A stretch of 64,000 bases of DNA from assembly GCA_032622095.1 (NCBI GenBank), contig CP136064.1:148368864-148432863 (forward strand). The letters are read 5' to 3'. Shown here one piece after another: positions 11,001 to 23,177 of the stretch. A model generated the notes under the pieces. It ran no database searches. It worked only from the letters and a program-made list of their open reading frames with translations, and was not told the DNA's origin. Positions within the stretch are counted from its first letter, which is position 1; every line of letters starts with the position of its first letter. The translations under genes and the position numbers were made by a program. The DNA comes from Siphonodentalium dalli. Lineage: Eukaryota; Mollusca; Scaphopoda; Gadilida; Siphonodentaliidae.

Positions 11001-12740
11001 AGAACAGTCTGACATAGAGACTGACAAATTCAATCCAATATCCCCCCCCCCAAGTTTTCTTTGCAAAATCAGGGTATAATGAGTTCAACTGGATACTGGT
11101 GGTTAAGAACATAATATTCGAACAGACAAGCCTGAACAAATTGTCTGACATTTGCAGAATGAGGTCCCCAAAGGGTGAATTTAATGACACAATCCTGCAA
11201 TGCGGGCTAGCATCACCAAATTCACCCTCTGGGGACCTCATTCTGTGTAGGCCTCAACTGCTATGGGAGACATAGCATTAGATTGAATTCTCCAGTTAAA
11301 GTTGGTGATGTGCACCCATTGACCACCTCAATTATGCATTTTATATTCACAAATTAGGGGATATAGAAACTAAACATAAGGGCTAAAGTAAGTAAAAATG
11401 TCAATTTAAGTGCCTATATACTTCCCAGAAGATGAGGCCTAAGCAGAATGAGGACCCTGGCTAGTGTATTTGGTGATGCTAGACTGCTGTGCAGGGTAGC
11501 ATAACTAAATTCACCCTCTGGGGACCTCATTCTGCAAATGCCAGATAGAAGACAAATTTAATCCAATATATACCCCCCCCCCCCCCCATTTTTCTTTGAA
11601 AATTAGTCGTATGATTTCATCTGGATAAGTGGTGATTAAAACAATAATATGAAATGGCCAAACCTAAATTTAGTATGTCTGACATTTGCAGAATTAGGTC
11701 CCAAAAATGTGGATTTAATGACAATATTCTGTAAGGCAGGCTAGCATCACCAAATTCATCCTCAATCTGATTAGGCCTCAATGGCCAATAAAACCAAGGA
11801 ACAGATTGAAGTCCTACAGTTGAAGTTGGTGATACACACCCATTGAGCACCTCAATTATGCATTTTATCTTCTGCAAATTAGGGGGACATTGAAACTGAA
11901 CAGGTGGAAAAAAGTGACGAAATCAATGAAGTCCTACAGTTGAAGTTGGTGATACACACCCATTGAGCACCTCAATTATGCATTTTATCTTCTGCAAATT
12001 AGGGGGACATTGAAACTGAACAGGTGGAAAAAGTGACTAAATCAAACTGTCAATTTGATACTTAGGATACTTCCCAGAAGATGAGGACTAAGCAGAATTA
12101 GGTCCCTGGCGGGTGTATTTGGTGATGCTAGCATGCTGTATGGGGTAGCAACACTAAATTCACCATCTGGGGACCTCACTATGTAAATGTCAGACACACT
12201 ATATCCAGACTTGAAGAAATCAAAGCCATTCACAGTATCATTGAATGTCAGTCATCACCTAACATTGAATGGAAGCACCAGTTTGTTGTTAAATTGCTAC
12301 AGATATGTTTAGATTAGAATAATACATGTCATCTGGCCAGTTTATATAATTAATGACCTGTACCTTTACAGATATATATGCCTCTGTGGTGAGAAGAGGT
12401 ATTAAATTGAGAGGTGATATGGCTTGGAAGGGATGTTGGTTGATGGCAGGGTTGAGCCTGGGCCATGTGGGAGGGGGTGGGTGGGGGGGGGGGGGGTGGA
12501 ATGTTTCCATAATTTCATTAAAGAGTAAAGTTTCATAACTCTGCAGATGTTATATATAATGGTGTCACTTTTTTTCAAATGTTTAAAAAAAATTGTCCCA
12601 GAAGATGAGGCCTAAGCAGAATAAGGTAATTGAGGGTGTATTTGGTGATGCTAGCCTGCTGTATGGGGTAGCAACACTAAATTCACCATCTGGGGACTTC
12701 ATTCTGCAAATGTCAGACACACTATGTCCAGGCTTGGAGA
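11001..12740. repeat. Cluster of self-similar repeats ('gcagaatgaggtcccc' family)
   Basis: Five or more partial copies, in both orientations, of a module containing agcagaatgaggyccc, ttggtgatgctag, taaattcaccatctggggac and ctgcaaatgtcagac. Includes poly-C runs near 11041 and 11575 and a poly-G run near 12483. No coding frame stands out. Confidence 0.8.
11808..12047. repeat. Near-identical 120-bp tandem duplication
   Basis: The 120 bases starting 'gaagtcctacagttgaag' at 11808 are repeated at 11928 with only a one-base indel and about one mismatch. The near identity, among much older neighbours, indicates a recent duplication or an assembly artefact. Confidence 0.92.
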
Positions 12741-13244
12741 AATGAACAATGGACTATTCATTGTAGACTGGTAGAATAGTTGTTTAGCTAATGTCATGTC
12801 ATGTAATGACAGATGGCAAACTGGTCTGAAGCAAGCAGTCCGAAGCAACAATATCGGGTGACCACACTATGATAAATTGGCTTTTTCAATAATGCAGGCT
12901 TCAGTGTTCTCTTAAAAATTAATAGTGCATAGCAAAGAGGTCTGAATTATAAAGGGCCATAACTCTGTTAAAATATATCGGATCAAACCCATATTTTAAC
13001 TTGATCTGTATATAAGTGTCAAAAATTCATATACCAAATTTGGTGTTGATCAGATGAAAAATGTTTGAGTAATCCTGTCTTGGATGAATTCTATATCAAA
13101 ACAAGAGTGGAAGGGGTTAAATAAACAATACCAAAATCCATACAGATGAAGAACATGCTAAGAAAAATCTAGGTAAGAAATATGAGGCTGTGATGTGTCC
13201 TAAACAAAAATTAAAGGTCAAAATGCAAAAATAAAATTTTTTGT
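12741..13244. other. Mixed sequence, old repeat remnant
   Basis: 12950-13100 contains the phrase 'aaagggccataactctgtt' and 'ataccaaatttggtgttgatc', which reads like a generic dispersed mollusc-style repeat. No gene recognised. Confidence 0.4.
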
Positions 13245-13650
13245 TTTTAAAGTTATGTCCCTGGCTCTGCCCCTATTTGACCCAGTGACCCCATTTGAAC
13301 AAATCTGAACCCCAGTCACCCAAGGTATCTATGTACCAAATATAAGCTAAATCGGCCAAATATTTTTTTAGAAGAAGTCATTGTAAGAATCACTATGAGT
13401 TATGGCCCTGGTTTCTCAACTAATTGACCGGGTGACCTCATTTGAACAAATCTGAACACCAGTGACCCAAGGACCCTCCATACCAAATATTAGCTAAATC
13501 GGCCCAATGGTTCTGAACAAGAAGTCGTTGTAAGAATTACTATGGAGGAATAGAGTTATGGCCCTGGCTTCGCAACTATTTGACCCAGTGACCTCATTTG
13601 AACAATTCTGAATGAGAGTCACCTAGGGAACATCCACACCAAATGAATAA
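13245..13650 (+). repeat. Dispersed repeat family, two to three units
   Basis: Successive units with ccctatttgacccagtgacc, aacaaatctgaaccccagt, accaaatattagctaaatcg and agaattactatggagg. Same family as at 10390, 41580 and 48950. Confidence 0.8.
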
Positions 13651-14205
13651 CTATAGAACGGAAAACAAGTAAAAAAAAACCATTGAACACAACAATGAAT
13701 AGCCTCACAGTGGTGAACATCCATACCAAATTTCATTGAGATTTGAGGACTTCTATTCAAGTTATGACCTGAGCTGACATCGGATGGACCAAAAAAAGCC
13801 AACATTTCGAGATAAATAAAGATGAATAACTCTAGAATGGATAAACCAAACAAAACGACATAACCCTTTATTAAATGTCTTCACAGTAGTGAACATCCAT
13901 ACGAAATTTCATTGAGATCCAAGCACTACTGTTGAAGTTACGACATGAACAGACACCAGATGGACCAAAAAGCCAACATTTCCAGATAAACAAAGATAAA
14001 TAACTCTAGAATGGAAAATCCAAACAAAACAATGTAACCGTCTATTGAATATACTCATAGTAGTGAACTTTCATACCAAATTTCATTGAGATCTGAGCGC
14101 TACTGCTCAAGTTATGGCATGACAGATGGACATACACCCCATTGGACGCACAGATGGACAGTGCAAAACAGTATATCCACTTTTTTTTCAAAAGGGGTAT
14201 AATTA
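13651..14205 (+). repeat. Tandem repeat, three units of about 175 bp
   Basis: Units are phased by 'ataccaaatttcattgagat' at about 13722, 13898 and 14072 (spacing 176 and 174). Each continues with 'agttatgacctgag', 'aaaaagccaacatttc' and 'gataaataactctagaatgg'. The array ends in 'ttttcaaaaggggtataatt', an ending like those of other composite elements here. Confidence 0.85.
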
Positions 14206-14879
14206 CCCTAGATTTGGTTATCAAGGTCAATATAGTTATACCAATGGTAAAACTTTTGATGTGATTGAATTTGAATTGAAATACTTTCACAGTCAAACAT
14301 GTGCTGATAGGCGGGCAGTGAAGTCCTAAATGTCTTGCAATAAATATATGTACAGTTTGATTGTGTTCTCATTCTAAATACTTCTCAATATACAGCTGGA
14401 TATAGCACATGTGACAAATGCCTCCCAGTTTGTACACATTGGCATGGCATTTATAGTAAAGAGAAACTATCCTTATCCATAACTGCACCAATACCTTTCT
14501 ATTTTATATATGGATCAAGACGATATGTTGTAGTAGATTTCTTTGTGATGGACAATACAGGCACGATGAACCCAAACAGTCTTCAAGTGCGTTTTTTTTT
14601 TAAATCTTGTACGAGGCCGGTGGGTTGACAAGTTGTTGAGCAGTAATGTGCCTGCCAATGTCCACTTTTTGTTCTTTCTCCAGGCACATATTTTCGTTTA
14701 AGTTTAAAAAAATTAGACTCATGCTTTGATAATGGACAATTGGCGGGCATCTGGCCAGCCCTAAACCTATGTATCATATTGGATGGATTTTGACAACTTT
14801 TAGTAAGCGAGTTTACTGTCACACAGAAAATCCGGCCCGCACCAACTTTTTAATCAGATTTATGGTGCTTATTTCTAGT
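14206..14879. other. No recognisable feature
   Basis: A minus-strand open frame at 14583-14822 (79 codons) has no recognisable motif. Nothing else seen. Confidence 0.4.
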
Positions 14880-15965
14880 TATAGAAATTTCATGTCTGTT
14901 AGCGTAATAACAAACCTCAACCAATTTCATTCTTATTTGGTATATGGATCTTTCACAATAATAACTCAATTGAGTTAGAAAATTAGGTCTATCCTATTTT
15001 TTTTACCTAAGTTAAGGCCTTAGTTCTTCTATTTTTAGCAATTTTATGAAATTTATGTCCGTTAGCACAATAACTTGAACAAATGTCAACAAGGTTCATT
15101 CATATTTGGTATATGAATATTTCACAACAATAACTGGATAGAATTTGAAAATCTGGTTTGTCCAATTTTTCCCATGAGTTACGGTCCTTAGTTTGTCTAT
15201 TTTTAGAAATATTATGAAATTGCATGTGCTCAGCGCGATAACTTGAACAAACGTCAACCAATTTCATTCATATTAGTATATGGATCTTTCACAATAATAT
15301 CTCGAACGAGTTTGAAAACCAGATTTGTCTGATACATTTTTACCCTTAGTTTGTCTATTTTTAGCAATTTTATTGATTCTTATGCCCGATAACTTGAATA
15401 AACACCATCCAATTTTATTCATATTTGGTATATGGATATTTTACAACAATATCACGATTGAGCTCTTTCCATCAATGTATCACATTATTATAATCAATAA
15501 ATTTGAAAAATGATCAAGGAAATATGGGTTGATACAAAAATCGGACTTGGCACTGAACGGGTTAATAAACGTCAAGCAATTTCATTTATATTTACTATAT
15601 CTTTCACAGTAATATCTCGTTCAAGTTCAAAAACCAGGTTTTACCAATTTCTTTTAAGCTGAGTTATGGCCCTTAGTTCTGAGCTCTGGTTATGGCCATT
15701 AGTTTGTCCATATTTTTACCGTTAGTGCAATAATTTGAACAAACGTTAACTGATTCCATTCATATTGGGTATATGGATCTTTTACAACATTATCTCAATC
15801 AAGTTCGAAAACCAGGTTCGTCCGATTTTTTTTTACCTGAGTTACGGCCCTTAGTTTGTCTATTTTCACCAATTTTATGTCTTTAACAACTGTCAACCGA
15901 TTTCATTCATGTTTACTATATTTTTCACAACAATATCTCGATCGAGTTCGAAACCAGATTTATGG
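14880..15965 (+). repeat. Tandem repeat, about seven degenerate units of 147-173 bp
   Basis: Phased by 'ttcattcatatttggtatat' at about 14930, 15100, 15265, 15415, 15585, 15755 and 15905. Each unit continues 'tttcacaacaatatctcg', 'gtttgaaaaccag' and 'gagttacggcccttagtt'. Heavily diverged, hence old. Confidence 0.82.
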
Positions 15966-16278
15966 GCAAAATACTCTGCAAGGGCCATCTTGTTTTATTT
16001 TTCCGCATGTTTTTTTCTCATCTGTGTGTTCATTCTTCTAAGCAGTAGGCATGCCAATTTAATACAACACATTCGGTTGGAGTGGAAAGGTTGGAGTGCG
16101 CACATTATGTGGGCATCCACAAAAGACTGAAATTAAGATATTCATTTCCATAAAGCAAATATAACTACATGGCATCATCATGGTCTGTTTGGCTGTTTTT
16201 TATGAAATTGGGCTGAAAAGATGGGATGGCTTGATGTATAATTGGTGGAATCTGTGATCTCGAAACAACTGAACTTAC

Positions 16279-16462
16279 CTCCAAACAAAAATCTTTTCCT
16301 CCTATGTGTTTCTGCCACATGAGTCAATATAGCACTGTGGCTTTTAGGTTCACATTTTGTGATGGCTCCAAGTGGGCAGTGGTACTTTCCAGAACAACAT
16401 TTTGGTAGCAAACACTTTTCTATATGGAGGTCTCTCATGTGTCTGATGATGGATGGGTGGAC
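16279..16462 (-). CDS. Zinc-finger gene, candidate exon 5 (most 3' found)
   Basis: 184-nt exon with a polypyrimidine/AG acceptor (ttttcaatatag) and a strong donor (GGAG/gtaagt). Phase 0 in, phase 1 out. It opens with the His pair closing a finger (IIRHMRDLH), then a full module: two cysteines six and seven residues apart (EKCLLPKCC), the YHCP signature, a further Cys (ITKC) and a His pair (THVAETH), followed by a basic tail (HRRKR). It follows the 17020-17237 exon in frame. Because it ends in phase 1, at least one more exon must lie further along the minus strand; none was found below 16279. Role unknown; a nucleic-acid or protein-binding zinc module is the reasonable reading. Confidence 0.72.
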
Positions 16463-17019
16463 CTATATTGAAAATCAAGAAATTCAAAGTCATCATACTG
16501 GTTTCAAAATCATTGGTGACAAATTAACACTGGTGGCATCTCTGCTGCGCAACAAACTCCTTGCATAAAAAAGTAGCCTGGGTAGTTGGGTGAATCGCAG
16601 TGATGAATAGATATGGGATGCCGACCTTTGAACTAAGTTAAAGAAAGATCAGAGTCATGAATCCAAGTTGGTCACCAATAGACAAAAGGTAGCCATTTCC
16701 ACAACAATATAGACAAACTGGACATATTTCAAAATGTCTGGAAGCTGGTTGCCTAAGGAAATGTTGATTAACTGGCATCTAGTACATCTCATCTTTTTTC
16801 TATATTTGAGAAAATTTACCCAAAGTCAGAATTTAAGAATTGAACACACACAAATGCAGACACACATGTATTTAGACAGTCTGATCTTTTTCACAAGTTA
16901 AGTAGGTGTAAGCAGATTGTGAAAGTAGTTTCAGAACAGACTAAATGGTGGTGGTTCCATGGTGTACATGTGTTTATGGGTTTAATGATTATGAAATAGA
17001 ATATAGATAAATGACATAC

Positions 17020-17237
17020 ATTTAAGCTCTTGTTGACAGCATGTTCATCTGACTTCGCGGTGCGCACAGCTAATGTACTGTTTTGACTCTTAGGACGACC
17101 ATAGCATCTGTACAAATGTTCAAAGAATGTCCGTCCACAACTCCCCATACCAAATCTTAGATAATCACCACATATTGGACAATGGAAATGTTTCTCTAAA
17201 TCACAGTCATCCTTTATACATTCCTCTATGATTTCTC
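17020..17237 (-). CDS. Zinc-finger gene, candidate exon 4
   Basis: 218-nt exon. Acceptor 'gatctctttcag', donor AAAT/gtatgt. Phase 1 in, phase 0 out. The encoded module has a Cys pair (EECIKDDC), then FHCPIC, a 17-residue loop rich in Gly (LRFGMGSCGR), then FEHLYRC in which the last zinc ligand would be Cys rather than His. A basic, Ser/Ala-rich linker (about 30 residues) follows and leads into the next exon. The only frame that fits the preceding 61-nt exon is open from end to end, whereas phase 0 hits a stop after three codons. This is good evidence the chain is real. Confidence 0.74.
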
Positions 17238-18404
17238 CTGAAAGAGATCAAATATGTATGGTCCTGTTCAGAAAGTGAAATCTCATGTGCAAGTTCAAAC
17301 TTCTCAAATTTTTCAACAACTTTGAATGACACTAAGCAAATGTAGACTAAATGTTTAACAAAAAATATCATGTTTGTCATTTATAGCATACTGTGTATTC
17401 CAATTATGATTTCTAATAAAGTTTTCATCGGTACAAAGTCAATACTTGAATCAATACTTTACAATCAATTTATTGTAAATATATATATTCTTGTTCTACC
17501 TGGAGATTTGAAACCCAGTATGCATCTTTAAATGTACTTCTGCTAAGTCCTTTTGGCGTGAGAAGGTACCAGATTGCCATTAAAATTTCCTTTAAATATT
17601 TGTGGCTCATTCACCGAACACTCCTTCACAAGTAGTTCTCGAGGGGAATGTTCAGATAACTTGTTGAACTTAAAGTCATTAGCTTCACTCCCGGTGGGTA
17701 TATATTTGATGTCAGATAGAACTGTGTCCATTATACATAAGAAACCCCATAAAAAACTAGAAAGAAAACCCCAAGGTGACATATAGTTCCCCGTATTATA
17801 TTATTGAAAACTGCGATCGGAGTAAGAAATCTTCTCAGATACAAATTTTTTTCCCGTATCAGCACGCCCAGTGTTGTCGAATGAAGCTCGGAAGAAATCA
17901 GAACCACTTGACAACAATGATTGGGTGGCATGCACGGCTGACAGAACAGCCAAATCAATAGCTGGCATGTTGATAACCAAACAAAAATAGATTCTTTTCA
18001 ATAAACAAAACAAACATAATAATAATAATGTCTCAGCTTGAGTATTCACAGCATGCAAAAAGATGATGTGCACCCTTCCAAAAGTGCCAAATTTTGTCAT
18101 GCTTCTCCATAGCATTACCATCAGTCATAGATCCGATCAGAATAAATAATATGGGGAATTCAGCCCTTCTAATCTAACTTTAACATATTTGGCTAAATTC
18201 AAGGTGAAGTTATAAACACTGGCATTATTGGCTTCTGTAAATGGAAATAATAAGCAATATTTGAATAGAATAGAATATGTGATCTATAACCTGTAGAAAA
18301 GGTGTTTGAGAAAGTCAGTATCATATGGAGTTAAGTTTCAATATTGCCTATTCTTTTGGGGACATATCTTGTAATCATATGGAGCTCACTGGCATTCAAA
18401 TATT
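17238..18404. other. Intron of the zinc-finger gene with a candidate alternative exon
   Basis: Apart from 17543-17782 (listed separately) this is AT-rich sequence with short random open frames on both strands (for example 17801-18121 minus). No repeat of the window's main families. Confidence 0.45.
17543..17782 (-). CDS. Possible alternative or terminal exon, unassigned
   Basis: A 79-codon minus-strand frame that is hydrophilic after a hydrophobic start and has protein-like composition (GSEANDFKFNKLSEHSPREL). It sits in the intron between exons 3 and 4, but its most likely acceptor (ttttctttctag) does not match the phase of exon 3, and the frame ends in a stop, so it cannot be an ordinary internal exon of that chain. 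A diverged relative (VSEHFPENY) occurs on the minus strand at about 50160-50215, so the segment is duplicated. It could be an exon of a second transcript or part of an old repeat. Confidence 0.3.
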   Translation of the reverse strand: MSPWGFLSSFLWGFLCIMDTVLSDIKYIPTGSEANDFKFNKLSEHSPRELLVKECSVNEPQIFKGNFNGNLVPSHAKRT

Positions 18405-18860
18405 TAGTCAGGCAGAGTAAAATAAAATATGGCCGCCGACAGCCATGTTATTTAACAAATTTTGGGTATAATCAATGACTCCCATCTAGAGATCACCCAA
18501 AGATCCATATGATGTTTGGTGATGAACGGATGAGGGATATAGCCTGTAGGATTTAGTCATGCAAAGAATAAAATTCAAAATTGATGGCTCCCATCTAGAA
18601 GCCACCATGATCATCCATATAAAGTTTGGATATGATCGGATGAGGGATGTGGTTTGTAGGGTGTTCCTATTTAGTCATGCAAAGTCATGTAAAATCCAAG
18701 ATGGCAGTCAGCGGCCATGTTTTTCATTGAAAATTTTTCAATTTTGACGGCTCTCATCTAGAGGTGATCCTAAACATGCCTGCAAATTTTCAAACAATTC
18801 TCCAATAAATGCGGGCTGAAATCCAAGATGGCTGCTAATGATAAAACAAATTCTCAAACC
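18405..18860 (+). repeat. HINE-like tandem-monomer fragment, variant type
   Basis: About three monomers of the family described at 20973, in the variant with 'gctcccatctagaggtcacc' and 'gatcggatgagggatgtgg' instead of the 'gactcgttcccatctacatg' form. Monomer phrases 'tttagtcatgcaaagag' and 'aaatccaagatggc' are clear. No element ends are present. Lies in the intron between exons 3 and 4. Confidence 0.8.
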
Positions 18861-20470
18861 CTAACCTGAGATAAATGAAAACAGCCCATACCCTGGTTGT
18901 CAGTATAGCTTTCAAGAAAATACTTTAGACCATAAAAAAGTGTTATCAATATGTTTAACAGCAATAATATGATGAGGATGCTGGTCCATATGGCCCCTAA
19001 CTGACATTTGACTCTGCTGAATGATAGAAGACTCATGCATATTTTTTCGTTGAATATACACATGGAGACCTTTGCTTCCAAGTGATTTGTGACAAACACA
19101 AATATGTTACCAGTACCAATAAGCTTGGTAACTACATTAATTTTAATCTTCATCCTATCTGTTTTGGGTTATGTGCGCCTCTTTTACCAAATGTACAAAA
19201 TAGATGTACATGTTGTATCAGTCATATTCAAATATAATAGTTGAATATAACTATAATAGTTCAATCCAGGATGTGCCAGACATGACTAAAAGATAGCATT
19301 TTTAATAAAAAATAAAATAAAATATAATTATTTCTCACCTATGGGAGCCCTTTTTTCACATTTATTCCTTAATATTTTGCAAATCAGCATGTTAGCTTAA
19401 ATAATTTGCACTTCAGTGCATATGCTGCAAATAATTTACACTGAAGTGTTAACATCAATTACACTGAATTGCAAATACCTTACTTCAAATGATTTCCTCA
19501 GAGTCTGAATAAGTGAGTCCTTATCATATTATGGGTGGAGTCTAAACCTATGTTTGAGTGATGTCTTATGGCCTGAGTTAATTTTGATTTTAGATGAAAT
19601 CACAGTACTGTATTTGCCAGCTTCCACTCCAGGCAACCCTAGCTGTAGGTTATACTACAATTTCAGTCAATGTCATTTACACTACTAAAAGAAATAGTAG
19701 AATAGAGATTAGTCTATGCATTATTTTATAATGCTGATGAAACTGTCAACAAATTTACATTTCTATAAATAGTAAAATTTTGGAATTATTACCCGTTGAT
19801 CAGAATCTTTGCCATAACTCGGTCAACATTCTTCCTTTGATGATTTCGCAGCAACAACTCCCCCTACAATTTTAACTAGCGATTGAGATTCTTGAAAAGT
19901 TTGTTTTCGTTTATTCTGTGAGGCTATTACACTGAACCAGTGACCCTGAGTATGAAAGCAGATTCGATCGGAAGCGCTCGGGTGTTTCCATGACTGCACA
20001 ATGCAATACATCAAATTCGGTCAGTTTATTTATTTCGCATTTGTGATTAAAAGATTCGAGACACTTGGGGACAATGTACACATTTAGTTACATGGCTGTA
20101 TAATGTGTACACATTGACATCTGGGTGGAAATTTGGTGTATCAGGGTTATTTTATTCACTCTCCCCACAGAATAATGAAGGGAACTAATTGTTAGGTTCA
20201 ATATACATTTCACATCACTTAAATATATGAACATTCTCTCCAAATTACTAAATAGGAATCTTATTCCACTTGCACTTGTATTAACAAAACACAGCTCCAA
20301 ATAAATAATAAACCACTCCAATATATATATTTTATATCTTAATGGGAGAATCAATTCTGTAATGAAAGGGATAAGAGGTCTTCGAAGCATAATATTACAT
20401 ATTCTAATATCAATGTCCATTTTTATGCTATGCAATGGCAGTTCTACAAATTTTATCTCATTTGTCTTAC
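18861..20470. other. Intron sequence, no clear feature
   Basis: A minus-strand open frame at 18854-19153 could encode one hydrophobic, membrane-like helix, but has no splice context that fits the gene. 19823-20014 (minus) is short and unassigned. The segment 20230-20400 shows weak similarity to 49680-49820, another sign of duplication between the two regions. Confidence 0.35.
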
Positions 20471-20531
20471 CTCTGAACTCAAGCATTAGTGGTGATGGGT
20501 AAAATGATGCACTGGATGTTTCCCTGCCTTC
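20471..20531 (-). CDS. Zinc-finger gene, candidate exon 3 (61 nt linker exon)
   Basis: Acceptor 'cttatttttatccag', donor TTCAGAG/gtaagac, both strong. Phase 0 in, phase 1 out, matching the neighbours on either side exactly. It codes for a 20-residue Ser/Thr/Pro-containing linker without Cys or His. The minus-strand frame stays open well past the donor (to 20088), so a read-through form with a different end cannot be excluded. Confidence 0.62.
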
Positions 20532-20972
20532 CTGGATAAAAATAAGAAAAACTTTATGTAAGGATAAGTAATATACCAAATTGTTAAGGCTCATTTTCAG
20601 TTTTTTGCAGAGTTATCTTTCCAAGGAATGAAAGATTGTGAGATAACCCTCTTCCTCTTTTCACAGGCACTTTATTTAAATGCAAATACATTTATTCCTG
20701 CAGCCATATTGTTGCTCATGGGGTCATTGTTGCTACATTTTGGTGTGTTGGCTACACAGCTTTACGAAAAGGTGTTTCGGAATCCAGCTTGAAATTTGCT
20801 GTGTTATCAGCACACATTTGATACAAAATCTTGCATTTGATCACATGGTAGTCATCTTTAAATGTTATTTCTGCCCTATATTTGCTTTTTATCTGCGACA
20901 TGATGTTAAGAAAGGTGAAAATTTATATAACATAAACCCATAAATATCAAGTTGGGTACCCATAACACCTTT
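20532..20972. other. Intron sequence, nothing recognised
   Basis: AT-rich. A plus-strand frame at 20680-20943 has no recognisable motif and is likely chance. Confidence 0.4.
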
Positions 20973-22033
20973 TAATGAAAGTGTCAATGACACTGTAGCT
21001 CAACTTGGAAAGGGAATAATTTCATGTGTTACAGTCAATGGAGTGATTAGGAATGTGGAAAGGCCTAGTTATGCAAAGAATAAAATCAAAGATGGCCACT
21101 GGCAGCCATGTTTTTTTTGCCGCAGTAACCCAAGAAGACTCGTTTCCATTTACAAGTCATTGTTAACATCCATCACAAATTTCATGATGATCCCAAGAGA
21201 TACGACCTGTAGCCTGTGTCAAAGGATTTAGTCATGTAAAGAGTAAAATCCAAGATGGCTGCTGGTGGCCATGTTTTTTTGCCGAACGACCCCAAAATAT
21301 TTGTTCCCATCTACATGTCAATATTAACATCCATGACAAATTTCAGGATGAACAGTGTGACCTGTAGCCCATGCTAATGGATTGAATATCACGTTCCCAT
21401 CTACATGTCAATGTTAATAGCCATGACAAATTTCATAATGATCCGACAAAAGGTAGGACCTGTAGCCGTGCCAAAGGATTTAGTCATGTAAAGAGTAAAA
21501 TCCAAAATGGCTGCTGGCGGCCATGTTTTTTGGCCGAATGACCCCAAAATGACTCATTCCCATCTACATATCATTGTTAACATCCATGACAAATTACATG
21601 AAGATCCGACCAAAGCTACGACCTGTAACCCGTGCCAAAGGATTTAGTCATGCAAAGAGTCAAATCCAAGATGGCCGGTGGCCGAACGACCCCAAAATGA
21701 CTCGTTCCCATTTACATGTCAATATTAACATCCATGACAAATTTCATGATGATCAGAAGAACTGTACGACCTGTACCCCGTGCTAATGGATTTAATTTTG
21801 AATTTTTTGCCGAATGACCCCAAAATGACTCGTTCCTATCTACATGTCAATGTCAACAGCCATGACATAATTTCATAATGATCCAACCAAAGGTACGACC
21901 TGTAGCCCGTGCTAAAAGAAATTGTTGACGAATCACAAACACACGCATACACGCACACACACAAGGACGACAGATACCAAGCCATGGCAATAGCTCAAAC
22001 TTTACAAAGTAAATTTGAGCTAATAAAGCGGTT
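20973..22033 (+). mobile_element. HINE/'pearl'-like rolling-circle element, complete copy
   Basis: Starts 'aatgaaagtgtcaatgacac' followed by 'tgtagctcaactt', and ends 'gccatggcaatagctcaaac' plus 'aagtaaatttgagctaa'. The subterminal motif TAGCTCAACTT recurs inverted at the far end as AARTTGAGCTA. Between them are about six tandem monomers of roughly 160 bp, with phrases gatttagtcatgcaaagag, aaatccaagatggctgctgg, gaccccaaaatgactcgttc and acgacctgtagcccgtgc, then a CA-rich microsatellite. Subterminal inverted repeats, internal tandem repeats, a 3' hairpin and no target duplication is the architecture of HINE/DINE-1-like, Helentron-dependent elements. No protein is encoded. Other copies are at 32053, 35753, 50228, 59404 and 61421. 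Confidence 0.78.
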
Positions 22034-22462
22034 AACCTAACACACCACAATGTGGAGACAATGACCCCTTTAGCCCTATTGACCTATCACTGTAAATATG
22101 CCCTATATCAGAAATCACTAAATACATGTAGTATACTGGGATTATTTGAATGAACAAAAGCTACATGTGATAGAGAAACAATATATCTAACCATGCCTCA
22201 AAACTTCTTGATCAATATGTTCCTTATTTTCTAAAAACTAAGTACAACTGTTTACAAAACACTGATAAAATCTACTTCCAGCTTGGAGTTTGAGCAACAC
22301 ACTATACATGTTGTTCTGGACAGCAATGACTCTCAGTGCCAAGTGGGACTCACATACATATTTTAATGGTTCATACAGATGTCAATTGTATACAAATATA
22401 GAAGGTCACAAGTTCATCCCAAAAGGGAACATGTATGACAATGGTGTTGATATATAACTAAC

Positions 22463-22617
22463 CCTTTGTCCAACTTCTATCAAAAGATGATGAAGAAAAT
22501 CTTCTCTCGATGATGCAGATTTTTTTGCACAAAATGGGCAATGAAAATGACTGATGTGCTTCTGTGTTTTCTTTTCCACAACATCTGAGCAAGCAACACA
22601 TTTTGCTATCAATAAAT
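22463..22617 (-). CDS. Zinc-finger gene, candidate exon 2
   Basis: 155-nt exon. Acceptor 'aacatttgttcacag', donor AAAGG/gttagt. Phase 1 in, phase 0 out. Encodes a module with a Cys pair (AKCVACSD), a basic stretch, HFHCPFC, then a 12-residue loop and a His pair (FLHH) near the end. The final ligand is HH rather than the usual H-x3/4-H, so the finger may be atypical or completed otherwise. Its first codon is completed by the single G left over from exon 1. The intron on the upstream side is about 9 kb and packed with mobile elements. Confidence 0.73.
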
Positions 22618-23177
22618 CTGTGAACAAATGTTAAGTGATGGAGTAATAAATAGAAGCACCTGATTAATTATATAAAGCAACATTGTGATACCTGTAGCAT
22701 TAAACGAGTAAGAATCTCTGTGATAAGTGTACACTACAGAAAATGAAAGTGAAATGAAACTTACTTATAAAAAAAATAATAAAGTGTAGTCTATTAATAG
22801 AGCAAATAAGTTTCACATTAAATCAATAATTAACTAAAAAAATTTCACTAGTGTATTTTCACATGAAATTTTGGTATTAAAACAACAAACAGTGCTTAAC
22901 ACGTTCGCTGCCATTATGAGTTAACTCGTAGTAAACAGTTCTATGGGGACTGCTACTACGAGTTAACTCGTAGTGATGTCCATACCACATAAATAACAAC
23001 AGAAACCAGAAGCAACGTCAGTTTACACGCAAATACATACACAACGATCCCATTGGTCGATTGTATATGTATAATTAGAATGGCTTCAGATACAACGCTT
23101 TCTGCACCCCAATAAAGGGGTGGGGTGCCGTTTTAAATCTTGCAAGGACACTCCAATTCACCATGATCTCTTCCGTA

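Noticed and set aside
20088-20470. Long minus-strand frame continuing past exon 3
   Set aside because: Hydrophobic, AT-driven composition and a strong donor at 20470/20471 that fits the next exon; kept only as a possible read-through.
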